Both the position numbers and the translations under genes were made by a program. The notes under the pieces are model-generated. The model worked only from the letters and a program-made list of their open reading frames with translations. It made no database searches and was not told the DNA's origin. Source: Actinoalloteichus fjordicus (GTDB taxonomy: Bacteria > Actinomycetota > Actinomycetes > Mycobacteriales > Pseudonocardiaceae). From it: 64,000 bases of DNA. The number at the start of each line of letters is the position of its first letter. The stretch's first letter is position 1. The stretch is taken from positions 6,370,001 to 6,434,000 of the forward strand of contig NZ_CP016076.1 in NCBI RefSeq assembly GCF_001941625.1, written 5' to 3'. Of the stretch, positions 52,622 to 62,982 are shown in pieces.

Positions 52622-54150
52622 CCCGCGTCCTCTCCCAGCACAGCGGTCACGTAGGGGCCGCCGTCGAGCAGGTCGGTGGCGGCGCGGGCGCTGATCTCGG
52701 ACAACGGTCCGGCGAACACCGCGATGAGCACGCCGAAGACGACCAGCGACCCGGTGGCGACGACCATCGACTTCGACGTCGAGCCGGTGCCGATGATCAG
52801 CTCGTCGGTCGGGTCCGGGTCGGCGTGCGGCGCGCGCGCCTTGCCCCAGAACGCCAGGACCCAGATCCGCGCCATGGCGTACAGGGTGAGGAAGCTGGTC
52901 AGCACGGCGGCGGCCGTCGCGACGTAGGCCGTCGTCGTCCCGACACCGACGCCGCCCTGGAGCAGCACCAGCTTCGCCACGAAGCCCGAGAACGGCGGGA
53001 TGCCCGCCAGGCTCAGCGCAGGCAGCGCGAACAACACCGCGACCAGCGGGTACGCCTTCGCGATGCCGCCCATCCTGCGCAGCGCCACCGTGCCGGTATG
53101 TCGGGTGAGCAGACCACTGACCAGGAACAGCCCGGCCTGGACGGTGATGTGGTGCACCACGTAGAGGATCACGCCCGCCAGGCCGATCACGTCGTAGAGC
53201 CCCAGGCCGAACAACATGTACCCGATGTGGCTGACCAGCAGGAACGACAGCAGCCGGTTGATGTCGTTCTGCGCTATCGCGCCCAGTGCACCGATGATCA
53301 TCGTCACCAGGGCGATGATCAGCATCAGCGTCCAGCTCTGCTGATGGTCGAAGACCAGGGTCTGGGTTCGGATCAACGCGTAGACGCCGACCTTGGTCAG
53401 CAGCCCGGCGAAGATGGCCGTGATGGGCGCGGGAGCGGTCGGATAGCTGTCGGGCAGCCAGAAGTGCAGCGGCACCATCGCCGCCTTGATGCCGAACACC
53501 ACGACCATCATCAGCGCCAGCGCGGTCTGGATTCCGGGCGGCAGGTCACCGACCCGACCCGCCAGGTCGGCGAGGTTCACCGTTCCCGTCGCGGCGTAGA
53601 CCAGGCCGATCATGGTGATGAACAGCAGCGACGAGGTCAGGCTGACGATGATGTAGGTCATCCCGGCACGTATCCGGGTGGCCGTGGTGCGCCGGACGAT
53701 CAACACGTAGGACGCGGCGAGCATGATCTCGAACGCGACGAACAGGTTGAACAGGTCGCCCGTCAGGTAGGCGAGGGCGACGCCCGCACACAGCACCAGG
53801 TACATCGGGTGGAACGCAGTGCTGGAGGTGTCCCGACCGTAGTCGGTGATCCGCTGGCCGATCGAGAAGATCAGCACCGCGAGCATGACGACCGCCGAGA
53901 CGAGCAGCAGCAGGGCGGCCAGCCGGTCGGCGATCAGCGTGATACCGAACGGCGCGGCCCAGCCGCCCATCTGGAGCACGACCGGCCCGTCCCGGTCGGC
54001 TATGTACAGCAGGAAGCCCGCGTTCACGGCGATGAAGGTCAGTACCAGCACCCCGAGCATCCGCTGCAGATTCGCGAAGCTGCCCAGGACCAGCGAGAGG
54101 GCCGCCGCCAGCAGGGGGAGCAGTACCGGCAGCGCTACGAGCACGTTCAC
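52618..54150 (-). CDS. mnhD: Na+/H+ antiporter subunit D
   Basis: A 510-residue subunit with about fourteen helices, homologous to the NuoM/NuoN proton-pumping subunits of complex I. It carries the conserved lysines and histidines of the ion path, for example FGIKAAMVPLHFWLPDSYPTAP, ALVTMIIGALGAIAQNDINRLLSF and IPPFSGFVAKLVLL. The GTG start has GGAGG seven bases upstream and overlaps mnhC by GTGA. Confidence 0.95.
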   Translation of the reverse strand: MNVLVALPVLLPLLAAALSLVLGSFANLQRMLGVLVLTFIAVNAGFLLYIADRDGPVVLQMGGWAAPFGITLIADRLAALLLLVSAVVMLAVLIFSIGQRITDYGRDTSSTAFHPMYLVLCAGVALAYLTGDLFNLFVAFEIMLAASYVLIVRRTTATRIRAGMTYIIVSLTSSLLFITMIGLVYAATGTVNLADLAGRVGDLPPGIQTALALMMVVVFGIKAAMVPLHFWLPDSYPTAPAPITAIFAGLLTKVGVYALIRTQTLVFDHQQSWTLMLIIALVTMIIGALGAIAQNDINRLLSFLLVSHIGYMLFGLGLYDVIGLAGVILYVVHHITVQAGLFLVSGLLTRHTGTVALRRMGGIAKAYPLVAVLFALPALSLAGIPPFSGFVAKLVLLQGGVGVGTTTAYVATAAAVLTSFLTLYAMARIWVLAFWGKARAPHADPDPTDELIIGTGSTSKSMVVATGSLVVFGVLIAVFAGPLSEISARAATDLLDGGPYVTAVLGEDAG

Positions 54151-54578
54151 CGAACGGCCTCCTGTTGGTCGTCGGTCTCGGAGTCGTCGTCGTCCTCGTC
54201 TTCGGAGAGCCGCTGTTGGAGACGTCGAATTCGTCGGTCCTCGACGTCGTCGCGTACCTCGTCATGGCCGAGCAGCACCGAGGAGCGATAGGCAAGAGCG
54301 AGAAGGAAGGTCGACAGGGCGAAGGTGATCACGATGGCGGTCAGGGCCATCGCCTGCGGCAACGGGTCGGTCATCTCCTCGACGGGGACCCCGTTGATGA
54401 TCGGCGCCCTGCCGGGCGGCCCACCCGCCGCCTGGAGGAACAGGTTCGCCCCGTGGCCGATGATGACGGTGCCGATGACGATCCGCATCAGCGACCGCTG
54501 AAGAATCAGATAGAAGCCGACCGAGTACAGGACGCCCAGCGTGAGCGCCAAGACGAGGTTGATCGAGCCCCCCGTCAT
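54147..54578 (-). CDS. mnhC: Na+/H+ antiporter subunit C
   Basis: A 143-residue NuoK-like subunit with three helices (LVLALTLGVLYSVGFYLILQ, IGTVIIGHGANLFLQAAGG, AMALTAIVITFALSTFLLAL). The conserved Gly-rich HGANLFL segment is intact. The C-terminal 35 residues are strongly acidic (EDEDDDDSETDDQQ), a feature beyond the normal domain. It overlaps both neighbours by four bases. Confidence 0.93.
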   Translation of the reverse strand: MTGGSINLVLALTLGVLYSVGFYLILQRSLMRIVIGTVIIGHGANLFLQAAGGPPGRAPIINGVPVEEMTDPLPQAMALTAIVITFALSTFLLALAYRSSVLLGHDEVRDDVEDRRIRRLQQRLSEDEDDDDSETDDQQEAVR

Positions 54579-55120
54579 CGCGCCACCCTCCGCGTTCGCA
54601 CGAGCTGTTCCTCGATTCCCGCGCCGAGGGTCCGCAACAGGTCGATGACCACCCCGACGATCAGCACGTACACCCCGATGTCCAGCAACAGGCTGGTCAC
54701 GAACGTGACCTCGCCCAGGACCGGCAGGGTGGCCTGAAAATAGGTGGTCTCCAGCACGACACCGCCGAAGAACGTGGGCACCAGCCCCGAGAGGACCGCG
54801 AGGCTCAACCCGAGCCCGATGATCACCGGCGGCCGGAGCCGGACGGCCTCGCGCATCTCCAACGGCCCGCCCGCGACGTAACGCAGGACGAAGGCCTGGC
54901 CCGCGACCAGTCCGCCGGAGAAGCCGCCGCCCGCGCGGTTGTGCCCGGCGAAGAGCAGGTAGAGGGAGAGCACCAGGACCGTCGGGAAGAGGAGCCGCAC
55001 CGCGACCTCGAGGAGCACCGAACGCTCCCGACCGTCCCGCGCGTCGCCTGCGAGCAGCCAGGCCTCTCGCGGCGTGTCCCAGTCCTCCCAGGACAGCCGC
55101 CGCGCCATGGAACCGGTCAT
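54575..55120 (-). CDS. mnhB: Na+/H+ antiporter subunit B
   Basis: A 181-residue subunit with four membrane helices and the MnhB core (LFPTVLVLSLYLLFAGHNRAGGGFSGGL, DIGVYVLIVGVVIDLLRTLG). The HNRAGGGFSGG stretch is strongly conserved in the family. The N-terminal 30 residues are a hydrophilic extension with several Trp. It overlaps mnhA by ATGA. Confidence 0.93.
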   Translation of the reverse strand: MTGSMARRLSWEDWDTPREAWLLAGDARDGRERSVLLEVAVRLLFPTVLVLSLYLLFAGHNRAGGGFSGGLVAGQAFVLRYVAGGPLEMREAVRLRPPVIIGLGLSLAVLSGLVPTFFGGVVLETTYFQATLPVLGEVTFVTSLLLDIGVYVLIVGVVIDLLRTLGAGIEEQLVRTRRVAR

Positions 55121-57651
55121 CGTCGTCCCTCCTCGTCGTTCGTCGGCCTCGAGTCCGGGGACTCCGACCCGTCCGCAGCGGATGAGGCGTCTTGTCGGCC
55201 CGCCTCGGTGGGGCCGTTCGCCGAGTCCCGTGCGATGGCCTGTGCCGCCGGGCTGTCACCGACCTCGAACGCGGCGTCCTCCCCCGCCGCGCCGCCGCTG
55301 GCGCCTGCGCCGCCCGGCGTCGCCAGCACGGCCTGATCGTCGGTCTCGGGCAGCGACGGCGTCCTGGTCCGGCGGACGGCGAGGATCAGGCTCGCCACCC
55401 CGGTGGCCGCCACCGCGAGCACGGTGATCTCACCGACGGTGTCGAAGGCTCGGAAGTCGACCAGGATCGCGTTGACCACGTTGGTGGCGTGTGCACCCTC
55501 CGGCGCGTTGGCGATGTACTCCTCGCTGGAGGTGGGCGGCGCCTGCCGCGCACCGGAGAAGATCACCGTGGAGATCGCCACGAAGCCGCCCGCCGCCACC
55601 GCGATCACCACCTTCGGCCACCGCAGCCGCTTGGCCGACTCGATCTGGGTGAACCGCGCGGGCAGCTTCCGCAGCACGAACACGAAGGCCACCAGGGTCA
55701 GCGTCTCGACGAGGAACTGAGCCAGCGCCAGGTCCGGGCCTCCGTCGACGATGAAGAACGCGCCGATCGCGTAGCCGATCGCACCGGTCAGCAGCACCGC
55801 CGTCATGCGATGTCGCACCATCGTCAGGGCGATGGCCGCGATGCACACCAACACGGCGAGCGGGACCTGCACCGCGGAGTGCCAGAGCTGCTGCTCCCCG
55901 AGGAACGTGGTGCCGGTCAGCACCGCCGTGCCGGGGATGAACAACATCGTGAGCAGGATGATGCCGAGGTAGGTGGGCAGCGAACCCACCTGGAGTCGGC
56001 CGGTCACGCCGTAGGAGATCACCTCCAGCGAGAGGACCGAGCGGTCGTAGAGCGTCTGCGCCTGCAGGAAGTGCGGGATCTGCGGCCCGCTCTCGGCGCT
56101 GGACCGCTCACGGAGCCGGTAGAGCAGCACGCCCAGCACCACGACTACCACCGACAGCAGCAGCGGCAGGTTGAATCCATGCCACAGCGCCAGGTAATAG
56201 CTCTCGCCTCCGGAGCGGAACGCCTCGGCGTAGGGCGTCACCAGCCCGTAGACCGGGGCCGACCACAGCCCCAGCACCAGGCCGGCGAGCGCCGGGATCG
56301 CGGCGGGAAGCACGAGTCCCAGGGCCGGGGAGGGAGCGGCGATCGGCTCGACGCCGGGCTTGTCGCCGAAGGCGCCCCAGACGAGCCGGATGCTGTAGGC
56401 GACGGTCAGCACCGAACCGACGACCAGTCCCGCCAGCACCAGCAGATCGACGGTGCCCCCGCTCTCCAGGAGCGCCTGGAAGGCCGCCTCCTTGCCGAGG
56501 AAACCGAGCATCGGCGGCAGCCCGGCCATCGAGCCCGCCGCGAGCACGGCCAGGACGGCCAGGCCGGGGAATCGTCTGCCGAGCCCGGACAGCTTCCGGA
56601 TGTCCCGGGTCCCCGTCTGGTGATCGATGATCCCGACGATCAGGAACAGCGCCGCCTTGAAGAGCCCGTGCGCCAGCAGCATCGTCGCGCCCGCGATGGC
56701 GCCGATATAGGTGCCGGTCCCCGTCAACACCATGAGGAAGCCGAGCTGACTCACCGTTCCGTAGGCCAGCATGGTCTTCAGATCGTGTTGGAACAGGGCG
56801 CGGACGCCGCCGATCAGCATCGTCCAGATGCCGATCACCGCCACCGGCAGCCACCACGCGGTCTGATCGGCGAAGGCAGGTGCCAGCCGCGCGACCAGGT
56901 AGACGCCTGCCTTGACCATGGAAGCCGCGTGCAGGTAGGCGCTGACCGGCGTCGGCGCGACCATGGCACCGGGCAGCCACGGGTGGAACGGGACCTGCGC
57001 CGACTTCGTGAAGGCGCCGATCAGGACGAGCACCACGGCGATCGTGACGCCCCCGCCTGCGGGCGGATCGGCGACGATCTCCGAGATGCGGAAGGTGCCT
57101 GCGGCGTGGCCGAGCATGATGATGCCCATCAGCATCGTCAGCCCGCCGAACACGGTCACCAACAGGGCCTGCACCGACGAGCGGCGCATCTTCTTGCCGG
57201 TCCCGTCCTGTCCGACCAGGAGGAAGGAGCAGACCGTCGTCAATTCCCAGAAGACGTAGAGGCTGATGAGGTCGTCGGCGACGACGAGACCGAACATCGC
57301 GCCCGCGAAGGCGAGCAGCAGCGAGGAGGTCCGTCCGATGCCCTCACCGTGCGAGCCGAAGTAATAGACGCAGTAGACGAGGATGAGCGCGCCGAGCCCC
57401 GAGACCAGAAAGATCATCAACATCGAGAGCGCGTCGAGACGCAGCGCCACTTCCAGACCGATGCTCGGCGCCCAGGCGAAGGTCTCGACGGGCGCCTCTC
57501 CCCCCAACACGGCGGAGAGCCTGCCGAGAGACCACAGCAGTGTGGCGGCCGGGACGATCGCGGCCAGCGCGAAGGCCCAGCGGCCTATCCTGCGCACAAG
57601 CATGGGCAACAGGCCCGCAAGCAGCAGGTGAGCCGTCACAAGCAGAAGCAC
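55117..57651 (-). CDS. mnhA: Na+/H+ antiporter subunit A
   Basis: The 844-residue core subunit, homologous to NuoL. It has about twenty helices: an antiporter domain (about 1-520, with FFHPWLPGAMVAPTPVSAYLHAASMVKAGVYL and LKTMLAYGTVSQLGFLMV), a MnhA C-terminal module (about 600-770, DGGPDLALAQFLVETLTLVAFVFVLRKLP), and a 90-residue disordered Ala/Ser/Asp tail. I chose the GTG at 57651 with AGGAGG five bases upstream. It leads the seven-gene operon mnhABCDEFG, every junction of which overlaps or nearly so. Confidence 0.94.
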   Translation of the reverse strand: MLLLVTAHLLLAGLLPMLVRRIGRWAFALAAIVPAATLLWSLGRLSAVLGGEAPVETFAWAPSIGLEVALRLDALSMLMIFLVSGLGALILVYCVYYFGSHGEGIGRTSSLLLAFAGAMFGLVVADDLISLYVFWELTTVCSFLLVGQDGTGKKMRRSSVQALLVTVFGGLTMLMGIIMLGHAAGTFRISEIVADPPAGGGVTIAVVLVLIGAFTKSAQVPFHPWLPGAMVAPTPVSAYLHAASMVKAGVYLVARLAPAFADQTAWWLPVAVIGIWTMLIGGVRALFQHDLKTMLAYGTVSQLGFLMVLTGTGTYIGAIAGATMLLAHGLFKAALFLIVGIIDHQTGTRDIRKLSGLGRRFPGLAVLAVLAAGSMAGLPPMLGFLGKEAAFQALLESGGTVDLLVLAGLVVGSVLTVAYSIRLVWGAFGDKPGVEPIAAPSPALGLVLPAAIPALAGLVLGLWSAPVYGLVTPYAEAFRSGGESYYLALWHGFNLPLLLSVVVVVLGVLLYRLRERSSAESGPQIPHFLQAQTLYDRSVLSLEVISYGVTGRLQVGSLPTYLGIILLTMLFIPGTAVLTGTTFLGEQQLWHSAVQVPLAVLVCIAAIALTMVRHRMTAVLLTGAIGYAIGAFFIVDGGPDLALAQFLVETLTLVAFVFVLRKLPARFTQIESAKRLRWPKVVIAVAAGGFVAISTVIFSGARQAPPTSSEEYIANAPEGAHATNVVNAILVDFRAFDTVGEITVLAVAATGVASLILAVRRTRTPSLPETDDQAVLATPGGAGASGGAAGEDAAFEVGDSPAAQAIARDSANGPTEAGRQDASSAADGSESPDSRPTNDEEGRR

Positions 57652-57991
57652 GCGAACCTCCTCCCGCACGGCTCCGCCGCCTGGTCGAGTTCGCTCATCG
57701 CTCCTCCGTGACTCGGGTGGATCGCCTGGTCACGACCCACGCAGGCACGTGGCATGGCGGACTGTCAGGTCCGTCGGGCACTGCGCGGGACAAGGGAAAT
57801 CCTACGGTCGCTTAACCGGGCTTCTTGCATCGGCACAGCCGATCGCCGCCGTTCTCGAGGATCGAGAGCGCGTGAGACTGGTGTGAGGGCAGCGCGGAAA
57901 GCGGCGTCGAGCCCGCTCTCACGGTCGACGTCGCCCACTGGGCGCAGGCTTGCGACCTGCACCGATACCGGGTTTGACCCTCTTGCGTCCG
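57652..57991. promoter_or_regulatory. mnh operon promoter region
   Basis: About 340 bases between the mnhA start and the mutase stop. It should hold the mnh promoter and the mutase terminator. I cannot identify a convincing -35/-10 pair or a strong hairpin, and there is no gene. Confidence 0.4.
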
Positions 57992-59584
<1,593 letters not shown>

Positions 59585-59706
59585 GGAAGCCTTCCTGTGC
59601 TGTGGTCGTCGGTGAACCCTCCGTGGCGCCCACGGTCGATAGATCCACGGTCAAGGGTCCCGTGACGTACAACGTAGAGGTCCCGAATTGAGGGGAGAAC
59701 TAATCC

Positions 59707-61605
59707 GTGCCCACCAGAAGCACTCCGTCGCCGGATGGTGACCGCCTGATCGCCGGGCGGTATCGCCTGCATCAGCTCCTGGGCAGAGGCGCGATGGGCA
59801 CGGTCTGGGCCGCCTATGACGAGTTCCTGCATCGTCAGGTGGCGGTCAAGGAGGTCCTGCTGCCGGTGGGCATCCCGTCGGCGGAGGCCGACGAGCTGCG
59901 CGAACGCACCATGCGGGAGGCACGGGCCAACGCCGTCCTCTCCCACCCGAACGTCGTCACGCTCTTCGACGTCGCCCGTCACGACGGCGAGCCGTTCGTC
60001 GTCATGGAGCTGGTGCCCTCCAACAGCCTCGCTGAAGTCCTGCTCCGACACGGCTCGCTCGCCAGGCAGGAGGCCGCGCTGGTCGCCGACTCGCTCGCCG
60101 CCGCGCTGGAGGCCGCGCACCGGGCCGGAATCACCCATCGCGACGTGAAGCCGGGCAACGTGCTGGTCGGGCGCGACGGACAGATCAAGCTCACCGACTT
60201 CGGCATCGCCCGCAACGTCGCGGAGACCACGCTGACCGCGACGGGGCTCATGCTGGGCACCCCGAGCTACATCGCCCCGGAGGTCGCCTCCGGTGGCGCG
60301 GTCACGCCCGCCGCCGACCTGTGGGCGCTGGGGGCGACGCTCTTCGCCGCCGTCGAGGGACAGCCGCCGTACTCCTCGGGAGCGGACCCGGTGGCGACCG
60401 TGTTCGAGGTGGTGCACGGCGCCGTCCCGCAGCCGACCTGCGGCGGCCCGCTGGCCCCGTTGATCAGCGGACTGATGGTCAAGGATGCCGCACTGCGCCT
60501 GCCGTTGGCCGAGGTGCGCCGCCGACTCCAGCCGTTACTGCCGGACTCGACGGCGGGCGTCTCGGCGCTGCTCGACGCCGAGGACGAGCACGCGGAGGAC
60601 GAGTACGCCGAGGAGGAGTACGCCGAGGACGGGGAGTCCGACGAGGAGCAGGCCTGCGCCCGGCCGGTGCAGCACGACCAGCCGCCGACGCGCCCCGAGG
60701 AGCCGGGTCACACCGAGGAGGTGCCCCGGGTCGAGGACGACGCCGCCGACTCCGACACGGTGATCATCCGGCGACCCGCCCCCACGGCGGTTCCGCACAC
60801 GCCGCTGGCCAGTGATCCAGGACCGCTGCCCTTCACCGCGCCCCAGCAGGCGCCGCCACGCACCCGGTCCGCCGCGTTCCGCGCACCGCCGCAGGATCGG
60901 ACCTCGGCCCACCGGCCCCGACGCGGCCGCAGGCTCACGACGCTGCTGCTGGCGACCGTGCTGTTCCTGTCCGCCGCAGCGGGCGGCTTCGCCATCACCA
61001 GGACGCTGGCAGGCGAGACCGCGCTGCCGTCGAGCGGTCGGGACGCGGACGGCACCCGAGGCCCCGGCACGCCCGAGCCCCGATACGAGCGACGCACCGA
61101 CACCGCAACGGGCGGCGATGACTCGGCCGGTTCGACGGCCGGGCGGTACACGGTGGACGTGCCCGCGGACTGGCTCACCTTCTACGAGCACCGAGACGGC
61201 GAGCTCGGCGCGAGCGTCCTGCACCGCTATCTCTCTCCGGACGGCAGCCGGATGATCTCCGTTCAGCGCTTCGTCGGGCTCTACCCCGACGCCGACGTCG
61301 CGGGCTACCTCGCATACCTCGGGAACACGTCGACCAGCAGTACCGGCGAGGTGCTGATGCAGAGCGACACGACCCTGGGGACTCACCAGGACGGCGACGA
61401 GCCGGATCGGGCGATCAGTTATCGGATGGTGGACCGAGGGCTGACGAGCAATGCCCACCAAGGCGAACTGCGGCGCAGCACCTTCGCCAGTCTGCGGCCG
61501 AGGAACGAGGATCTGTGGGTGCTGTCGGTGACGGTGCCCACGGACACGGAGGGGGCGGGCAGCCGCATCTTCGAGCACGTCTCGGACGGCTTCATCCTCC
61601 GCTGA
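59707..61605 (+). CDS. membrane Ser/Thr protein kinase (Pkn type)
   Basis: A 632-residue kinase. Catalytic domain about 17-285 with GRGAMG (26-31), Lys48 in VAVKEV, HRDVKPGN (144-151), DFG (164-166) and GTPSYIAPE. A juxtamembrane region follows with acidic near-repeats (AEDEYAEEEYAED, about 297-309) and a Pro-rich part, one membrane helix (410-431), and an extracellular domain of about 200 residues resembling a Mog1/PsbP-like fold (GRYTVDVPADWLTF onward). GTG start with GGGGAGA upstream. The outer domain may sense a ligand; no PASTA repeats are present. It is the last gene before the MITE-like pair. Confidence 0.92.
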   Translation: MPTRSTPSPDGDRLIAGRYRLHQLLGRGAMGTVWAAYDEFLHRQVAVKEVLLPVGIPSAEADELRERTMREARANAVLSHPNVVTLFDVARHDGEPFVVMELVPSNSLAEVLLRHGSLARQEAALVADSLAAALEAAHRAGITHRDVKPGNVLVGRDGQIKLTDFGIARNVAETTLTATGLMLGTPSYIAPEVASGGAVTPAADLWALGATLFAAVEGQPPYSSGADPVATVFEVVHGAVPQPTCGGPLAPLISGLMVKDAALRLPLAEVRRRLQPLLPDSTAGVSALLDAEDEHAEDEYAEEEYAEDGESDEEQACARPVQHDQPPTRPEEPGHTEEVPRVEDDAADSDTVIIRRPAPTAVPHTPLASDPGPLPFTAPQQAPPRTRSAAFRAPPQDRTSAHRPRRGRRLTTLLLATVLFLSAAAGGFAITRTLAGETALPSSGRDADGTRGPGTPEPRYERRTDTATGGDDSAGSTAGRYTVDVPADWLTFYEHRDGELGASVLHRYLSPDGSRMISVQRFVGLYPDADVAGYLAYLGNTSTSSTGEVLMQSDTTLGTHQDGDEPDRAISYRMVDRGLTSNAHQGELRRSTFASLRPRNEDLWVLSVTVPTDTEGAGSRIFEHVSDGFILR

Positions 61606-61756
61606 GGGCGGAGGCCGAGCCGTGTCACTCGCCACGCCGCCGTCGTCGGACGGAGCCGCGCCAGACCGTGTCCGGCGACATCCGCCCCGCCCACCGCGCG
61701 GCGCTACCAGGCTGATCCAGCGCACATCGACGAGACGGGCGACCGACAGCCTCTGA

Positions 61757-61915
61757 GAGCCTGTCTTCAATCCCCACTTTCCTGTTGCGCGGGGCCGGCG
61801 CGGCGACCTGCGGCGTTGTCGTCAGTCACCATGACTCCGCCATCGCTCCCTCCTCCGCCTGGCAGCTCATCCACGCCGATCCCTGCTCACGACTCCAGAG
61901 GGATCGAAGACAGGC
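61757..61915 (+). mobile_element. MITE-like element, copy B
   Basis: About 159 bases, near-identical to copy C and inverted relative to copy A. The left end GAGCCTGTCTTC is preceded by TGA, which fits a TNA-type target. The right end stops at GAAGACAGGC, lacking the last two bases, and runs after three bases into copy C. The interior shares the string CCTGTTGCGCGGGGCCGG with copy C. The encoded open frames are Ser/Pro-rich shadows, not genes. Confidence 0.8.
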
Positions 61916-61918
61916 CGA

Positions 61919-62078
61919 GAGCCTCTCTTCGACCCCTCTTTCCTGTTGCGCGGGGCCGGCGCGGCGACCTGCGGCGTTGTCGTCGGTCACCATGACTCCG
62001 CCATGGCTCCCTCCTCCGCCTGGCAGCTCATCCACGCCGATCCCCGCTCACGACGGGAGAGGGACCGAAGACAGGCTC
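61919..62078 (+). mobile_element. MITE-like element, copy C
   Basis: 160 bases in tandem with copy B. Left end GAGCCTCTCTTCGACC, right end complement of GAGCCTGTCTTCGGTCC, followed by TAA (62079-62081). It ends 13 bases before the purine phosphorylase start codon, so the native upstream region of that gene has been displaced. Differences from copy B are scattered substitutions, which suggests an old duplication. Confidence 0.8.
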
Positions 62079-62091
62079 TAAGCTCCAGGAC

Positions 62092-62982
62092 GTGACCGGC
62101 AATGACGCTGTACCTCCCGTGACGACCGTCCCCGCCGCAGGCTCGGCAGTGCCCGAGGTCTCGCCTGCGCCGCCGACCGCGACCAGGAACGTCGACCCGT
62201 CCGCCGTGGCCAGCGCGGCGGCGGCGATGCTGGCCGAGTTGACCGGACAGCTCCACCACGAGATCGCCATCGTGCTGGGCTCCGGGTGGCGGCCCGCCGC
62301 CGACGTGCTCGGCGAGCCGAGCGCCGAGATCTCGATGAACGAGCTGCCGGGCTTCATCGCGCCCAGCGTCGCCGGTCACGGCGGCACCGTGCGCTCCGTC
62401 GAGGTCGAGGGCAGGCACGTCCTGGTGCTCCTCGGCCGCATCCACCTGTACGAGGGCATGGGCGTCGCCCCGGTCGTGCACGGTGTGCGCACCGCGACCG
62501 CCGCAGGCTGTCAGACGGTGTTGTTGACCAACGCCGCAGGCGGACTGCGTGCGGGCATGCACGTCGGCCAGCCGGTGCTGATCGGCGACCACCTGAACAT
62601 GACGGCCGCCTCGCCGTTGACCGGGCCGCGATTCGTCGACTGCACCGACCTCTACTCGCCGAGGCTTCGGGCGCTGGCCGCCACGATCGATCCCGCCCTC
62701 ACCGAGGGCGTCTACGCCGGAATGCCGGGGCCGCAGTACGAGACGCCCGCCGAGATCAGGATGCTGCGCACGCTGGGCGCCGACCTGGTCGGCATGTCCA
62801 CGGTGCTGGAGGCGATCGCGGCCAGGGCGGCAGGCGCGGAGGTCTTCGGGCTCTCCCTGGTCACCAACCTCGCCGCAGGCCTCTCTGGCGAGGCCCTCAA
62901 CCACGAAGAGGTCGTCGAGGCAGGCCGACAGGCCGCGTCCGAACTGGGCGGCCTGCTGCGCGAGCTGGTGATCCGGCTGTGA
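62092..62982 (+). CDS. punA: purine-nucleoside phosphorylase
   Basis: Cleaves inosine and guanosine to base and ribose 1-phosphate. The 296-residue protein is of the trimeric class II type: [17 protein letters not shown] (phosphate loop), [67 protein letters not shown] and [13 protein letters not shown]. It closely matches M. tuberculosis DeoD (Rv3307). The N-terminal 35 residues are a Pro/Ala/Thr-rich extension. The GTG start is uncertain: the only ribosome-like bases (CCAGGA) are very close, and the MITE-like element ends 13 bases upstream. It overlaps the phosphomannomutase gene by GTGA. Confidence 0.93.
   Translation: MTGNDAVPPVTTVPAAGSAVPEVSPAPPTATRNVDPSAVASAAAAMLAELTGQLHHEIAIVLGSGWRPAADVLGEPSAEISMNELPGFIAPSVAGHGGTVRSVEVEGRHVLVLLGRIHLYEGMGVAPVVHGVRTATAAGCQTVLLTNAAGGLRAGMHVGQPVLIGDHLNMTAASPLTGPRFVDCTDLYSPRLRALAATIDPALTEGVYAGMPGPQYETPAEIRMLRTLGADLVGMSTVLEAIAARAAGAEVFGLSLVTNLAAGLSGEALNHEEVVEAGRQAASELGGLLRELVIRL

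Noticed and set aside
55192-57711. An 839-codon open frame opposite mnhA
   Set aside because: It reads as Gln/His/Arg-rich shadow, while the minus strand is a clear MnhA with overlapping partners.
61785-62081. Small open frames inside the MITE-like copies
   Set aside because: They differ between copies, are Ser/Pro/Cys-rich, and lie in a non-coding repeat with terminal inverted repeats.
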